DNA from: Selenomonas sp.
GTDB taxonomy: Bacteria > Bacillota > Negativicutes > Selenomonadales > Selenomonadaceae
Assembly (NCBI GenBank): GCA_015265235.1
Contig: JABZYJ010000046.1
Span: 1 to 12,886, forward strand
Reading direction: 5' to 3'
DNA: 12,886 nt
In this document: in pieces, positions 1-7,442 of the stretch
Layout of the letters: the number at the start of each line of letters is the position of its first letter
How positions within the stretch are numbered: the first letter of the stretch is position 1
The notes under the pieces: generated by a model
Databases searched by the model: none
What the model saw: only the letters and a program-made list of their open reading frames with translations
Told to the model about the DNA's origin: nothing
Translations under genes and position numbers: made by a program

Positions 1-1
1 G

Positions 2-496
2 GGTGTGGAGCTCCAGTACAACGGACGTCTGACGGCAGGGCTCGGCTACTACCGCTTCAATGCGAAAGATTTCCAAGCGATGCTCAAGAACAACAAGAAG
101 ACGATGCAGATTTTCGGGGTGAACCTCGCCTATCGCTTCGACAAGTACAATTTCCTCTCGGGTGCGTACGCATACAGCAAGGATTTCCAGTGGGGGAATA
201 TGCCCGACAAATCCTATCAGATCGCATACGAGTACAAGGGCGCAGAGCCCGAGGATCGCGGCTCGTGGGGCGCATACGTCGCCTATCGCCAGATCGCAGG
301 TGCTTCCTTTGAGCCGACGACGGATGGCGCGATGGAGGGGGCAAGAGGCGTCGAGATCGGCGCAGACTACACGCTGCTGCCGAACGTCGTGCTCTCCGCG
401 AAGTATTTCCGCGGCAAGGATCTCTACGCGCGCTATCTTGGCTCGGACAAGGACAGGGCATCGAAGCTCTTCGGCCGCGTCGAGTTCTTCTTCTAA
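2..496 (+). CDS. Outer-membrane porin, C-terminal part (OmpM/SLH-porin like)
   Basis: The reading frame is open from the left edge, so only the last ~164 residues are present; an apparent GTG start at position 5 is just an internal codon. The protein shows alternating aromatic/polar strands (YYRFNA, AYRFDKYNFLSGAYAYS, YIAYEY-like and YVAYRQIAG segments) and ends in RVEFFF, the aromatic C-terminal residue typical of beta-barrel outer-membrane proteins recognised by the BAM machinery. In Negativicutes such C-termini belong to OmpM-type porins whose N-terminal SLH domain tethers the outer membrane to peptidoglycan; that part lies outside the window, so the SLH assignment is inference. A hairpin terminator follows 36 bases after the stop, so the gene ends its transcription unit here. 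Another beta-barrel family cannot be excluded. Confidence 0.8.
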   Translation, partial: GVELQYNGRLTAGLGYYRFNAKDFQAMLKNNKKTMQIFGVNLAYRFDKYNFLSGAYAYSKDFQWGNMPDKSYQIAYEYKGAEPEDRGSWGAYVAYRQIAGASFEPTTDGAMEGARGVEIGADYTLLPNVVLSAKYFRGKDLYARYLGSDKDRASKLFGRVEFFF

Positions 497-532
497 ACGA
501 TTTCCATTCGGTCAACTTCCTTCTATACTATG

Positions 533-565
533 AAAGCCTCTCTCGTCATGACGGGGGAGGCTTTT
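533..565 (+). terminator. Intrinsic terminator after porin gene
   Basis: AAAGCCTC (533-540) pairs with GAGGCTTT (557-564), with the self-complementary CGTCATGACG in the loop region, followed by a short T run. It sits between the porin stop codon and the next promoter. Confidence 0.75.
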
Positions 566-575
566 CGCACGCCTC

Positions 576-604
576 TTGACCCGTGCCCCATTCTGCGCTA
601 TAAC
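576..604 (+). promoter_or_regulatory. Sigma-A type promoter of hydrolase gene
   Basis: TTGACC (576-581) and TATAAC (599-604) are separated by exactly 17 bases. Transcription would start near 611, giving a very short leader that begins at the Shine-Dalgarno AAGGAG (611-616). Confidence 0.65.
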
Positions 605-624
605 GATAGAAAGGAGATGAATGT

Positions 625-1683
625 ATGATCCCGCCCCGCACGAAACAATTCCTCGCCGCGCTCCTCCTCGCTGCCGTCCTCCTCCTGCCGCAGGGGACGC
701 TCTCTGCACCGAGCCACACGGAGGTGTATGGCATTGTCATGACAGACGATGCGAAACAGCTCTACATGCGCGAGAAGATGCAGGCGTTCTATCGCGGCAC
801 GGCGGAGACGGCTCCGCTCACGCTCCCCGCGGGATGGACAGCGGAGCACGAGGCGCTCGGCGGTGTTCCCGTTGACTGCTATATGCCCGTTCGCGCTGCA
901 CATCCACGCGTCCTGCTGCAGCTGCACGGCGGCGGCTATATCATGCGGCTCGGCGCCGTGCATCGAGCGCTCGCCCTGCGGCTGGGGGTGCTGATGAACG
1001 CCTCGGCGGTCTACTGCGTGGACTACCGCATTGCGCCCGCCCATCTCTACCCCGCCGCGCTGGAGGACGCCGTTCGCGTCTACAGAGCCCTGCTCGCACG
1101 CGGTACGCGCGCGGAGGATATCGTCCTCGTCGGAGACTCGGCGGGCGGCAACCTCGCGCTCGCGCTCGTCCTCGATCTGCGGGCGCACGATCTCCCACAG
1201 CCCGGCGTGATCGCGCTCGCCTCGCCGTGGGCGACGATGGAGCACCGCGCGGGCACGTCGCGCACGACGAATGCCGATGCCGACTGCGTTCTCGGCAGGG
1301 GAACGCCGCTCTACCCACTGCTCCAGACGGGCGACTACGGCGGCGGTGCATTCGCGCGCAATGATCCGCGCCTCTCGCCGCTCTATGCCGATCTCAGGGG
1401 GCTGCCGCCCCTGCTCATCCAGACGGGCGGCAGCGAGGTGTTCCGCACGGAGGACGAGGAGCTCGCGGCGCGTGCGGCGGCGTGCGGCGTCCCCGTGACG
1501 CTCACCGTCTACCCCGGGATGCCGCATGACTTTGCCCTGATCTTCCCTGAGCTCGCGGACAGCAGCGCATCTTTGCAGGAGATCGCGGATTTTGTTGAGA
1601 AGTATATGAAGGAAGAACGCCCCCGTTCGCTCCTGCGCGGCGAAGGTGATGCTATGCCAGAAAGTGATGTGTCCCATGAATAA
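625..1683 (+). CDS. Secreted alpha/beta hydrolase, HSL/family IV esterase
   Basis: A 352-residue carboxylester hydrolase of the hormone-sensitive-lipase (family IV) type, probably exported. Residues 1-28 form a signal peptide (basic start, long Leu/Ala core, SAPS cleavage region). The oxyanion-hole motif HGGG is at 101-104, the DYRIAPAHLYPAALED block at 133-148, the nucleophile elbow GDSAGG at 170-175 (Ser172), and the catalytic His in GMPHDF at His301. The acid of the triad is less clear: the usual Asp position reads GGSEVFRTED (268-277), so Glu271 or a nearby acid would have to serve. The start at 625 is set by AAGGAG at 611-616 with 8-base spacing; the ATG at 621 is out of frame. The end overlaps the next gene, implying one operon. 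The natural substrate cannot be read from sequence. Confidence 0.88.
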   Translation: MIPPRTKQFLAALLLAAVLLLPQGTLSAPSHTEVYGIVMTDDAKQLYMREKMQAFYRGTAETAPLTLPAGWTAEHEALGGVPVDCYMPVRAAHPRVLLQLHGGGYIMRLGAVHRALALRLGVLMNASAVYCVDYRIAPAHLYPAALEDAVRVYRALLARGTRAEDIVLVGDSAGGNLALALVLDLRAHDLPQPGVIALASPWATMEHRAGTSRTTNADADCVLGRGTPLYPLLQTGDYGGGAFARNDPRLSPLYADLRGLPPLLIQTGGSEVFRTEDEELAARAAACGVPVTLTVYPGMPHDFALIFPELADSSASLQEIADFVEKYMKEERPRSLLRGEGDAMPESDVSHE

Positions 1684-2149
1684 AGCGGATTTTGTCGCGC
1701 AGATTTCTGCCGCCGTGGAGGAGTTTCTCCGCGCACATCCCCGGGAGAGATTTTACGCGCTGGCGTTTGACTGCAATACAGCGTATGCGGAGTTTCTTGT
1801 CGGGATGAACACAGAGGAGGCGTTCCAAAAGACGCTGATGGAATACCACGAGGGTGGCGCGAGCGATCACACGGATGCGTCTACCGCCGAGAAGCTGCGC
1901 TACAACCCCGGCGACTGGACGTATACGGATATCGCAGAGGCAGAACTGTTCGACGAGGATGAACTCATCGCGCGCTATCAGGATAACATGGAGAAGCAAT
2001 GCGCCGATATGCGCCGGCTGTGCGAGGAGATTTTAGCGGATTTCCGCCAAACAGATACGTTCCGAAACATACCGAAAACAGCGGATTTTGTCTCATACTG
2101 CATCGACCACGATGAGGATCCTGCCGATGCGCTGGCGCGGTGCCGCTGA
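1676..2149 (+). CDS. DUF4303-like protein
   Basis: A 157-residue soluble acidic protein with no signal peptide or membrane segment. The layout RFYALAFDCNTAYAEFLVGM (near residue 24) followed by LRYNPGDWTYTDIAEAELFDE (residues 76-96) resembles the DUF4303 family, whose members carry a similar R-(W/Y)-x-P-x-DW core. DUF4303 proteins have no settled function; some occur beside polymorphic-toxin immunity genes, but no toxin gene is visible here. I chose ATG 1676, which overlaps the hydrolase stop by 8 bases; a GTG at 1646 or ATG at 1649 would add about 10 residues that look unrelated to the domain. No strong Shine-Dalgarno precedes 1676, so translation is probably coupled to the upstream gene. 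No terminator follows clearly. Confidence 0.75.
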   Translation: MNKADFVAQISAAVEEFLRAHPRERFYALAFDCNTAYAEFLVGMNTEEAFQKTLMEYHEGGASDHTDASTAEKLRYNPGDWTYTDIAEAELFDEDELIARYQDNMEKQCADMRRLCEEILADFRQTDTFRNIPKTADFVSYCIDHDEDPADALARCR

Positions 2150-2212
2150 ATCGAGGGACGCTGCCCACATCCGTACGCAAATATCGCGCCAAAAGACCGA
2201 GGCTGTTATCCC

Positions 2213-2240
2213 TTGACAGTAATTATATAATGGAGATAAT
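2213..2240 (+). promoter_or_regulatory. copA promoter with overlapping dyad
   Basis: TTGACA (2213-2218) and GATAAT (2235-2240) are separated by 16 bases. The spacer holds the palindrome ATTATATAAT (2222-2231), and a wider imperfect inverted repeat AGTAATTAT (2218-2226) / ATAATACT (2236-2243) covers the -10 box. This could be an operator for a copper-responsive repressor, but it does not match the CopY box TACANNTGTA and no regulator gene is adjacent. Confidence 0.6.
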
Positions 2241-2263
2241 ACTTATCATAGGAAGGGGATCGA

Positions 2264-4921
2264 ATGCGAAAGGAACGATTCAATATCACAGGCATGACCT
2301 GTTCGGCGTGCTCGGCGCGGGTCGAGCGCACGGTGGCGAAAATGGCAGGAACGGCGGATGTCTCCGTCAATCTCCTCACAAATAGTATGAGTCTCGCCTA
2401 TGACGAGAATGTCACGAGCCCCGCCGCCATCATCGCGGCGGTGGAGGAGGCGGGCTACGGTGCGAGCGTCAAGGGCGCATCCCCTGCGCAGACGGCGCAG
2501 ACTGCCTCCCCTGCCGCTGTGCAGGCAGAAAACGCGGAGGACGATGCGGCGGGCAAGGCCATCCGCGCCATGCGCACGCGGCTCCTCATCTCCATCCTCT
2601 TTCTCGTGCCGACGGTCGCCATCTCGATGAGCCATACATTCGCGGCATGGGGCATCCCCTACGCGCCCGCCTTTATGGATATTTTCTGGGGCGCGGAGAA
2701 TGCGCTGACCTTTGCGCTCGTACAGTTTCTGCTCATTCTGCCGATCATGTATGTCAACCGTGCGTACTATGTCAACGGTTTTCGCAATCTCCTGCACGGG
2801 GCGCCGAACATGGACAGCCTCGTCGGCATCGGCTCGATGGCGTCCGCTCTCTTTGGCGCATTTGCGATGCTGCGCATGAGCTACGGTCTGGGTCACGGCG
2901 ACCTCGCTCTTACTGCGGAGTACGGTACGAATCTCTACTTTGAGTCGGCGGGCATGATCGTCACTCTCATCACGGTCGGGAAATATCTGGAGGCACGCGC
3001 CAAGGGGCAGACGACGGACGCCCTGCGCGCGCTGATGAAGCTCGCACCGCAGGAGGCGACTGTCCTCCTCGACGGGGTGGAGCTGACCGTTCCCGTCAGT
3101 GCCCTCGCCGCGGGCGATACCATCGTCGTACGTCCCGGCGCACGCATCCCTGTCGACGGCACGGTCACGGAGGGCACGACGAGCGTCGATGAGTCCGCCG
3201 TCACGGGGGAGTCGATGCCCGTCAGTAAGGCGGCAGGGGATACGGTCACCTCGGGCACACAGAACATCGAGGGGACGATCCGATTCACCGCGACGCGCGT
3301 CGGCGAGGATACGACCATCCGCCAGCTCATCCGTCTCGTGGACGAGGCGGGCGGGTCAAAGGCGCCGATCGCACGTCTGGCGGATCGCGTCGCAGGGGTA
3401 TTCGTCCCCGTGGTTATCGCCATCGCGCTCCTCGCGGGCGGCATCTGGCTGATGATGGGTGCGAGCCTTGAGTTCGCGTTCTCCATCACGATCTCCATTC
3501 TCGTCATCTCCTGCCCGTGTGCGCTCGGGCTCGCGACCCCTGTCGCCATCATGGTCGGCACGGGACGCGGGGCGGCGCACGGCATTCTCATCAAGTCGGG
3601 CACGGCACTTGAGACGGCGGGCGGCATCGACACTGTCCTCATGGACAAGACGGGGACGCTCACCGAGGGGCGTCCGCAGCTCACGAGCATCCGCCCCGTC
3701 GGCATCACGGCAGACGAGCTGACGGCGCTCGCCGCTGCCCTTGAGACGGGCAGCGAGCACCCCATCGCGGCGGCGATCACGACATACGCTGCGGCGCAGG
3801 GGCAGAGCATCCCCACCACGACGGACTTTCACGCCGTATTCGGCAAGGGCGTGCGCGCCCGCGTGGACGGTGCGGACTGCGCGGCGGGCAATACGGCGCT
3901 CCTCGCGGAGCTCGGCATCGCCCTGCCGCCCGCCATCGAGACGGTACGCGCCGAGATGGCGTGGCGCGGCGAGACGGCACTCATCGTCGTCCGTGCGGGA
4001 CAGATCGTCGGGCTCCTCGGCGTCCGCGACGCGGAAAAGCCGACGAGCGCGACGGCGATCGCCCAGATGAAGGCGATGGGGCTCACCCCCGTCATGCTCA
4101 CGGGCGACGACGCACGCACGGCGCGCACGATTGCCAATCAGCTCGGCATCACGGAGGTGATCGCCGGTGTCCTGCCAAAGGATAAGCAGGAGCATGTCAA
4201 GAGGCTGCAATCTGAGGGACACCGTGTTGCTATGATCGGCGACGGTGTGAATGATGCGCCCGCCCTCGTGCAGGCGGATCTCGGCATCGCCATCGGCGCG
4301 GGCACGGATGTCGCCATCGAGAGTGCGGACGCCGTCCTCGTGCGGAGCGACCTCCTCGATGCGGTCAGTGCGATCCGCCTGTCGCGCAGTGTCATGCGAA
4401 ATATCAAGGAGAACCTCTTCTGGGCGTTCTTCTACAACGTCATCGGCATCCCGCTCGCGGCGGGCGTGCTCTACCCCGCGTTCGGCATCAAGCTCTCGCC
4501 CATGATCGGGGCGGCGGCGATGAGCCTGTCGAGCATCTGCGTTGTGCTGAATGCCCTGCGCCTGCGCTTTTTCTCCATCACGAAGGAGACGGCGGAGCGC
4601 ACGGAGGCAGCCCCCGCCGCACCGAGTATCGCCCCCATCGACGGCGCGCCGGACGCACCGTCCCCATCCATTACCAAAGCCGCGGCAGAACCTGCCGCCG
4701 ACAGAAAGGAAGCAACTACCATGGAAAAGACCATTCACGTCAAGGGCATGACCTGCCCGCACTGCGTCAAGCACGTCACGAAGGCACTCAGCGGCATGGA
4801 CGGCGTCACAGACGTTGTCGTCAGCCTCGAGGCGGGCACGGCGAGCTTTAAGACGAGCCGCAACATCCCCGACAGCGAGTACGCTGCCGTCCTCGACGAC
4901 GCGGGCTACGAACTGGGCTGA
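2264..4921 (+). CDS. copA: Cu(I)-exporting P1B-type ATPase with C-terminal CopZ-like domain
   Basis: An 885-residue inner-membrane ATPase that pumps Cu(I) (or Ag(I)) out of the cytoplasm. An N-terminal heavy-metal-associated domain carries GMTCSAC (10-16). The catalytic core has TGES (314-317, actuator), the metal-transport CPC (417-419), the phosphorylation motif DKTGT (461-465), the SEHP motif (497-500) and GDGVNDAP (659-666). YN (724-725) and MSLSS (753-757) in the last membrane helices mark the Cu(I) subclass. After an Ala/Pro-rich linker (about 775-815) comes a second metal-binding domain with GMTCPHC (828-834) filling residues 820-885, an unusual C-terminal position. The start is supported by GGAAGG (2251-2256) 7 bases upstream. 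It is a single-gene unit with its own promoter and a strong terminator. Confidence 0.95.
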   Translation: MRKERFNITGMTCSACSARVERTVAKMAGTADVSVNLLTNSMSLAYDENVTSPAAIIAAVEEAGYGASVKGASPAQTAQTASPAAVQAENAEDDAAGKAIRAMRTRLLISILFLVPTVAISMSHTFAAWGIPYAPAFMDIFWGAENALTFALVQFLLILPIMYVNRAYYVNGFRNLLHGAPNMDSLVGIGSMASALFGAFAMLRMSYGLGHGDLALTAEYGTNLYFESAGMIVTLITVGKYLEARAKGQTTDALRALMKLAPQEATVLLDGVELTVPVSALAAGDTIVVRPGARIPVDGTVTEGTTSVDESAVTGESMPVSKAAGDTVTSGTQNIEGTIRFTATRVGEDTTIRQLIRLVDEAGGSKAPIARLADRVAGVFVPVVIAIALLAGGIWLMMGASLEFAFSITISILVISCPCALGLATPVAIMVGTGRGAAHGILIKSGTALETAGGIDTVLMDKTGTLTEGRPQLTSIRPVGITADELTALAAALETGSEHPIAAAITTYAAAQGQSIPTTTDFHAVFGKGVRARVDGADCAAGNTALLAELGIALPPAIETVRAEMAWRGETALIVVRAGQIVGLLGVRDAEKPTSATAIAQMKAMGLTPVMLTGDDARTARTIANQLGITEVIAGVLPKDKQEHVKRLQSEGHRVAMIGDGVNDAPALVQADLGIAIGAGTDVAIESADAVLVRSDLLDAVSAIRLSRSVMRNIKENLFWAFFYNVIGIPLAAGVLYPAFGIKLSPMIGAAAMSLSSICVVLNALRLRFFSITKETAERTEAAPAAPSIAPIDGAPDAPSPSITKAAAEPAADRKEATTMEKTIHVKGMTCPHCVKHVTKALSGMDGVTDVVVSLEAGTASFKTSRNIPDSEYAAVLDDAGYELG
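4705..4712 (+). promoter_or_regulatory. Internal Shine-Dalgarno inside copA
   Basis: AAAGGAAG lies 8 bases before the in-frame ATG at 4721 (codon 820 of copA). It encodes part of the linker (RKEA) just before the C-terminal metal-binding domain. Its strength and spacing are as good as those of true starts in this window. Confidence 0.5.
4721..4921 (+). other. Possible internally initiated CopZ-like copper chaperone (66 aa)
   Basis: Reading from the ATG at 4721 to the copA stop gives a complete 66-residue heavy-metal-associated domain (MEKTIHVKGMTCPHC at its start, ending DDAGYELG), the usual size of a free CopZ chaperone. With the Shine-Dalgarno at 4705-4712 it may be made as a separate protein from copA mRNA as well as being the tail of CopA. 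E. coli copA is known to yield a free chaperone by ribosomal frameshifting from its N-terminal domain; here the proposed route is re-initiation at the other end. This is inference from sequence only. Confidence 0.4.
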
Positions 4922-4942
4922 TCGCCAGAGGATATACAGAGA

Positions 4943-4983
4943 AAAAACGGTCATGCGGGAGTATTTCCTGCATGACCGTTTTT
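4943..4983 (+). terminator. Intrinsic terminator after copA (bidirectional shape)
   Basis: A 14-bp perfect stem, AAAAACGGTCATGC (4943-4956) with GCATGACCGTTTTT (4970-4983), begins 21 bases after the copA stop and ends in a T run. The A run on the left arm would allow termination from the other strand too. Confidence 0.92.
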
Positions 4984-5009
4984 AGCGTCTTTGTTTGTAT
5001 GATCGACGA

Positions 5010-5038
5010 TTTACAAATGGCGTGATTTATCTTACAAT
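5010..5038 (+). promoter_or_regulatory. azlCD promoter
   Basis: TTTACA (5010-5015) and TACAAT (5033-5038) are separated by exactly 17 bases. The expected transcript start near 5045 lies only about 5 bases before the first ATG of azlC (5050), which bears on the true start of that gene. Confidence 0.7.
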
Positions 5039-5049
5039 AAGAGAATCAA

Positions 5050-5817
5050 ATGACAGTCATGGGCAAGGTGATCGGATTGATGGAGCAGGACATCGGCGCG
5101 TCACGGCGCGCGGTTTTTCTCGCGGGGGTGCATGACGGCGTGCCGATTGCACTCGGCTATTTCGTCGTGGCGTTTACGCTCGGGATTCTCGCCAAGACGG
5201 CGGGGCTGACGCCGTGGCAGGGCTTTCTCACGAGTTTTGTCAATCTCGCGTCGGCGGGCGAGTACGCAGGTTTTACGGTGATTCCGGCGCAGGCGCCCTA
5301 TCTTGAGATCGCGGTGCTGACCCTCGTCGCAAATGCGCGCTACTTCCTCATGTCGGCAGCGCTCACGCAGCGGTTTGCCCCTGATACCTCCCTCCTCCAC
5401 CGCCTCGCCGTGAGTTTCGGTGTGTCCGATGAGATCTTCGGCATCACGGTGGCACGCGGCGGCATGGTCAATCCCTACTATAACTACGGTGCCATGGCGA
5501 TCTCCGTCCCCGCGTGGGCGATCGGCACGTCGGCGGGTATCCTCGCAGGCGGTATTCTGCCGGCGGCGGCACTCTCCGCGCTCTCGGTCGCGCTCTATGG
5601 GATGTTCGTCTGGGTGATCCTCCCGCCCGCAAAGAAGAGCCGCCCCATCGCGGGGATGGTCGGTGTGAGCTTCGCGCTCTCGCTTGTAGCGACGTACGCC
5701 CCCATCACGTGTGAGCTCTCGGGCGGCACGCGCACGATCATCCTGACGCTCCTCATCGCGGGCGTCGGTGCGTGGCTGTTCCCCGTCACGGAGCAGAAGG
5801 AGGATACCGATGCGTGA
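5050..5817 (+). CDS. azlC: AzlC-family branched-chain amino-acid exporter, large subunit
   Basis: An integral membrane protein of 255 residues that, with AzlD, exports branched-chain amino acids or analogues. Family traits seen are the VPIALGY segment (31-37) in the first helix, the NARYFLM block (95-101), and several long hydrophobic helices across the rest. It overlaps azlD by 8 bases. The start is uncertain: ATG 5050 has only a weak AAGAG upstream and lies about 5 bases from the predicted transcript start. ATG 5080 (residue 11) is preceded by AAGGTGATC (5065-5073), which matches the anti-Shine-Dalgarno complement and leaves a normal leader. The longer form is listed; the shorter, beginning MEQDIGASRR, is at least as likely. 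The transported substrate is a family-level inference. Confidence 0.88.
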   Translation: MTVMGKVIGLMEQDIGASRRAVFLAGVHDGVPIALGYFVVAFTLGILAKTAGLTPWQGFLTSFVNLASAGEYAGFTVIPAQAPYLEIAVLTLVANARYFLMSAALTQRFAPDTSLLHRLAVSFGVSDEIFGITVARGGMVNPYYNYGAMAISVPAWAIGTSAGILAGGILPAAALSALSVALYGMFVWVILPPAKKSRPIAGMVGVSFALSLVATYAPITCELSGGTRTIILTLLIAGVGAWLFPVTEQKEDTDA

Positions 5818-6121
5818 CGTATGGATCTACATCGCGGTCATGAGCATCGTGACCCTCGCCATCCGCCTCATCCCACCGCTCGTCCTGCGCAGTGAGATCA
5901 AGAGCCGTTTCGTCCGCTCGTTCCTGTTCTACGTCCCCTACGTGACGCTCGCCGTCATGACCTTCCCCGCCATCGTGCTCGCGACGCGCACCCCTCTCGC
6001 GGGCGGCGCGGCGTTCGTCTTTGCCCTCTTTCTCGCGTGGAACGGCGCGAGTCTCTTTCGCTGTGCGGCGGGGGCGAGCATCATGGTCTTTGTGGTCGAG
6101 GGGCTTGTGATCGGCTTTTAG
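5810..6121 (+). CDS. azlD: AzlD-family branched-chain amino-acid exporter, small subunit
   Basis: A 103-residue, four-helix membrane protein and the partner of AzlC. It begins MRDVWIYIAVMSIVTLAIRL and has the family's short polar turn LRSEIKSRFVRSFL (26-39) before the second helix, then FYVPYVTLAVMTFPAI. The start at 5810 is fixed by AAGGAGG (5797-5803) with 6-base spacing; the frame is open further upstream but only within azlC. The 8-base overlap with azlC implies translational coupling and matched amounts of both subunits. No strong terminator follows; only a hairpin without a T run is seen at 6127-6157. Confidence 0.88.
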   Translation: MRDVWIYIAVMSIVTLAIRLIPPLVLRSEIKSRFVRSFLFYVPYVTLAVMTFPAIVLATRTPLAGGAAFVFALFLAWNGASLFRCAAGASIMVFVVEGLVIGF

Positions 6122-6126
6122 GGAAG

Positions 6127-6157
6127 CCCTGAGGCATGCGGCGCGATCATCTCAGGG
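6127..6157 (+). other. Hairpin after azlD
   Basis: CCCTGAG (6127-6133) pairs with CTCAGGG (6151-6157) just after the azlD stop. There is no T run behind it, so it may be a weak terminator or an mRNA 3' stabiliser. The following AT-rich stretch (about 6179-6224) probably holds the promoter of the next operon, but no convincing box pair was found. Confidence 0.4.
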
Positions 6158-6204
6158 AGGTCGGAGCCCTTCGATGAGGAAATTTTGTAAAATTTTATTT
6201 ATTT

Positions 6205-6225
6205 TAAGAAATCGTTGATAAAATG
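6205..6225 (+). repeat. Direct repeat copy A (16/21 match to copy B)
   Basis: This 21-base stretch, with AATCGTTGATAAAAT at 6210-6224, matches 7440-7460 at 16 of 21 positions. The pair lies in the same orientation on either side of the DUF4178-like gene. TAGGGAAGC also occurs at 6119-6127 and 6227-6235. Possibly remnants of mobile-element ends. Confidence 0.35.
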
Positions 6226-6260
6226 CTAGGGAAGCTCTATCAGGAGAAAGGAGGCGAGGG

Positions 6261-7442
6261 ATGTCCATCGAGTTTGACTGCTGGTCCGGCATCATCATCG
6301 GCGGTGTACGCTACATCATCGCGGAAAAGATCTGCTACCGCGAGCAGAAGGGGAGCGACACATGGACGGAGTACGGGCTCACCCTAGAGGAGGACAAGGA
6401 CAGCGAGGCGCGCATGTGGCTGAGCATCAGCGAGGACGGCGCGGAGTGCACGCTCTCCACCCCCGTCGCGCGCGTCGTGCCGGCGAAGTCCTACCGTCTG
6501 ATCGACGCGGGGATCGAGGTCGTCACGAGCGCACTCGGCGACACAGAGGCCTCGTACGGCGATTGTGCGGCCTACGAGCAGTACGAGATTGACGACAATC
6601 AATACTTCTTCCTTGAGGACTGGGACGGGTCAAAATACGGGTCGCGCGGGATGAGAATCGATGCACATCTGATTCAGACCTTTGACCCCGGCCCCCAAAA
6701 GCGCCGTGGGTACCTGACCAAGAAACAGAAGGCCATCCTAAGCAAGCTGTTCTCCAGCAGTGCCGTATGGGGTGTGACCATATTTCTCGTCGTCATCATG
6801 CTGGATGTTGACCTGGACATCAACTCCATCCACGACATACGCCGCACGTTTGGTTTCCCGTATGCACTTCATGAGCGCCTCTCGGACGCGCCATACTACA
6901 CGGAGGAGCCGGCAGAGGGAGATGCTCAGGTCTACCGTGCCAGTATCGACAAGAACGCCGCCGCCCTCGATCTCATCGAGGGGCTGGGCGGGTACGTGGA
7001 TGAGATCGCCGAGAGTGACACGGATGCGCCGCAGCAGCTGATTTTCATCCGCGCGGAGAAAGAGAACCTGCAGATCTCCGATGATGGCGAGGGGAAGGCG
7101 CGCATTGTCGTCTCACACGCGCCGCTGCCTGCGGATCGCGTGGCGTCGGTGACCGCCCGCACGCTCGGCCACTATGCCGAGACGGTGCGCGGGTGGAGCG
7201 AGACCGGCCGCCGCGGTGTTGTCGAGCCCGGCCCGAATGAGGGCACCCTGCCGCTCCCACGATCCATCTATGCACCGCCGCCGAAAACACAGCCTGCTGC
7301 CCCTGCGTCCACAGCTGCGCCCTCTGATGCGGCAGCGGCACAGGACAAGTCATCTATCATGACACGCGCCGAATGGACTGAGAAAATGCAGGCGGCGTCC
7401 GAGGGGAGAGCGGTAAAGCCATCCCTGCATCTCGCACACTAG
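6261..7442 (+). CDS. DUF4178-like single-pass membrane protein
   Basis: A 393-residue protein. The N-terminal part resembles DUF4178: a short beta-rich start (GIIIGGVRYIIAEKICYRE), then DTWTEYGLTLEEDKDSEARMWLSIS (33-57) and a second sheet ending EDWDGSKYGSRGM (119-131). One membrane helix follows (about 167-183, SAVWGVTIFLVVIMLDV). The C-terminal half is a globular region (about 210-305) of no recognised family, then a Pro/Ala-rich linker (335-362) and a short tail. The start is fixed by AAAGGAGG (6247-6254) with 6-base spacing. It is the first gene of an operon with DUF350 and glutathionylspermidine-synthase-like genes. DUF4178 proteins are known neighbours of such genes, which supports the assignment; the biochemical role is unknown. 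The part after the membrane helix may face outward, but orientation is not determined. Confidence 0.7.
   Translation: MSIEFDCWSGIIIGGVRYIIAEKICYREQKGSDTWTEYGLTLEEDKDSEARMWLSISEDGAECTLSTPVARVVPAKSYRLIDAGIEVVTSALGDTEASYGDCAAYEQYEIDDNQYFFLEDWDGSKYGSRGMRIDAHLIQTFDPGPQKRRGYLTKKQKAILSKLFSSSAVWGVTIFLVVIMLDVDLDINSIHDIRRTFGFPYALHERLSDAPYYTEEPAEGDAQVYRASIDKNAAALDLIEGLGGYVDEIAESDTDAPQQLIFIRAEKENLQISDDGEGKARIVVSHAPLPADRVASVTARTLGHYAETVRGWSETGRRGVVEPGPNEGTLPLPRSIYAPPPKTQPAAPASTAAPSDAAAAQDKSSIMTRAEWTEKMQAASEGRAVKPSLHLAH

Noticed and set aside
598..1677. Long minus-strand open frame (359 codons) opposite the hydrolase gene
   Set aside because: Arg/His-rich translation with no recognisable domain; a shadow of the GC-rich plus-strand gene, which has a signal peptide and catalytic motifs.
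2226..2231. Perfect TATAAT as the copA -10 box
   Set aside because: Only 7 bases separate it from TTGACA, too short for sigma-A; GATAAT at 2235-2240 has a workable 16-base spacer.
2140..2385. 81-codon plus-strand open frame across the copA promoter
   Set aside because: It crosses the promoter and the first 120 bases of copA in another frame, with no ribosome site; treated as chance.
3356..4954. Minus-strand open frame of 532 codons opposite copA
   Set aside because: Low-complexity Arg/Ala/Asp-rich translation and no ribosome site; copA on the plus strand has every P-type ATPase motif.
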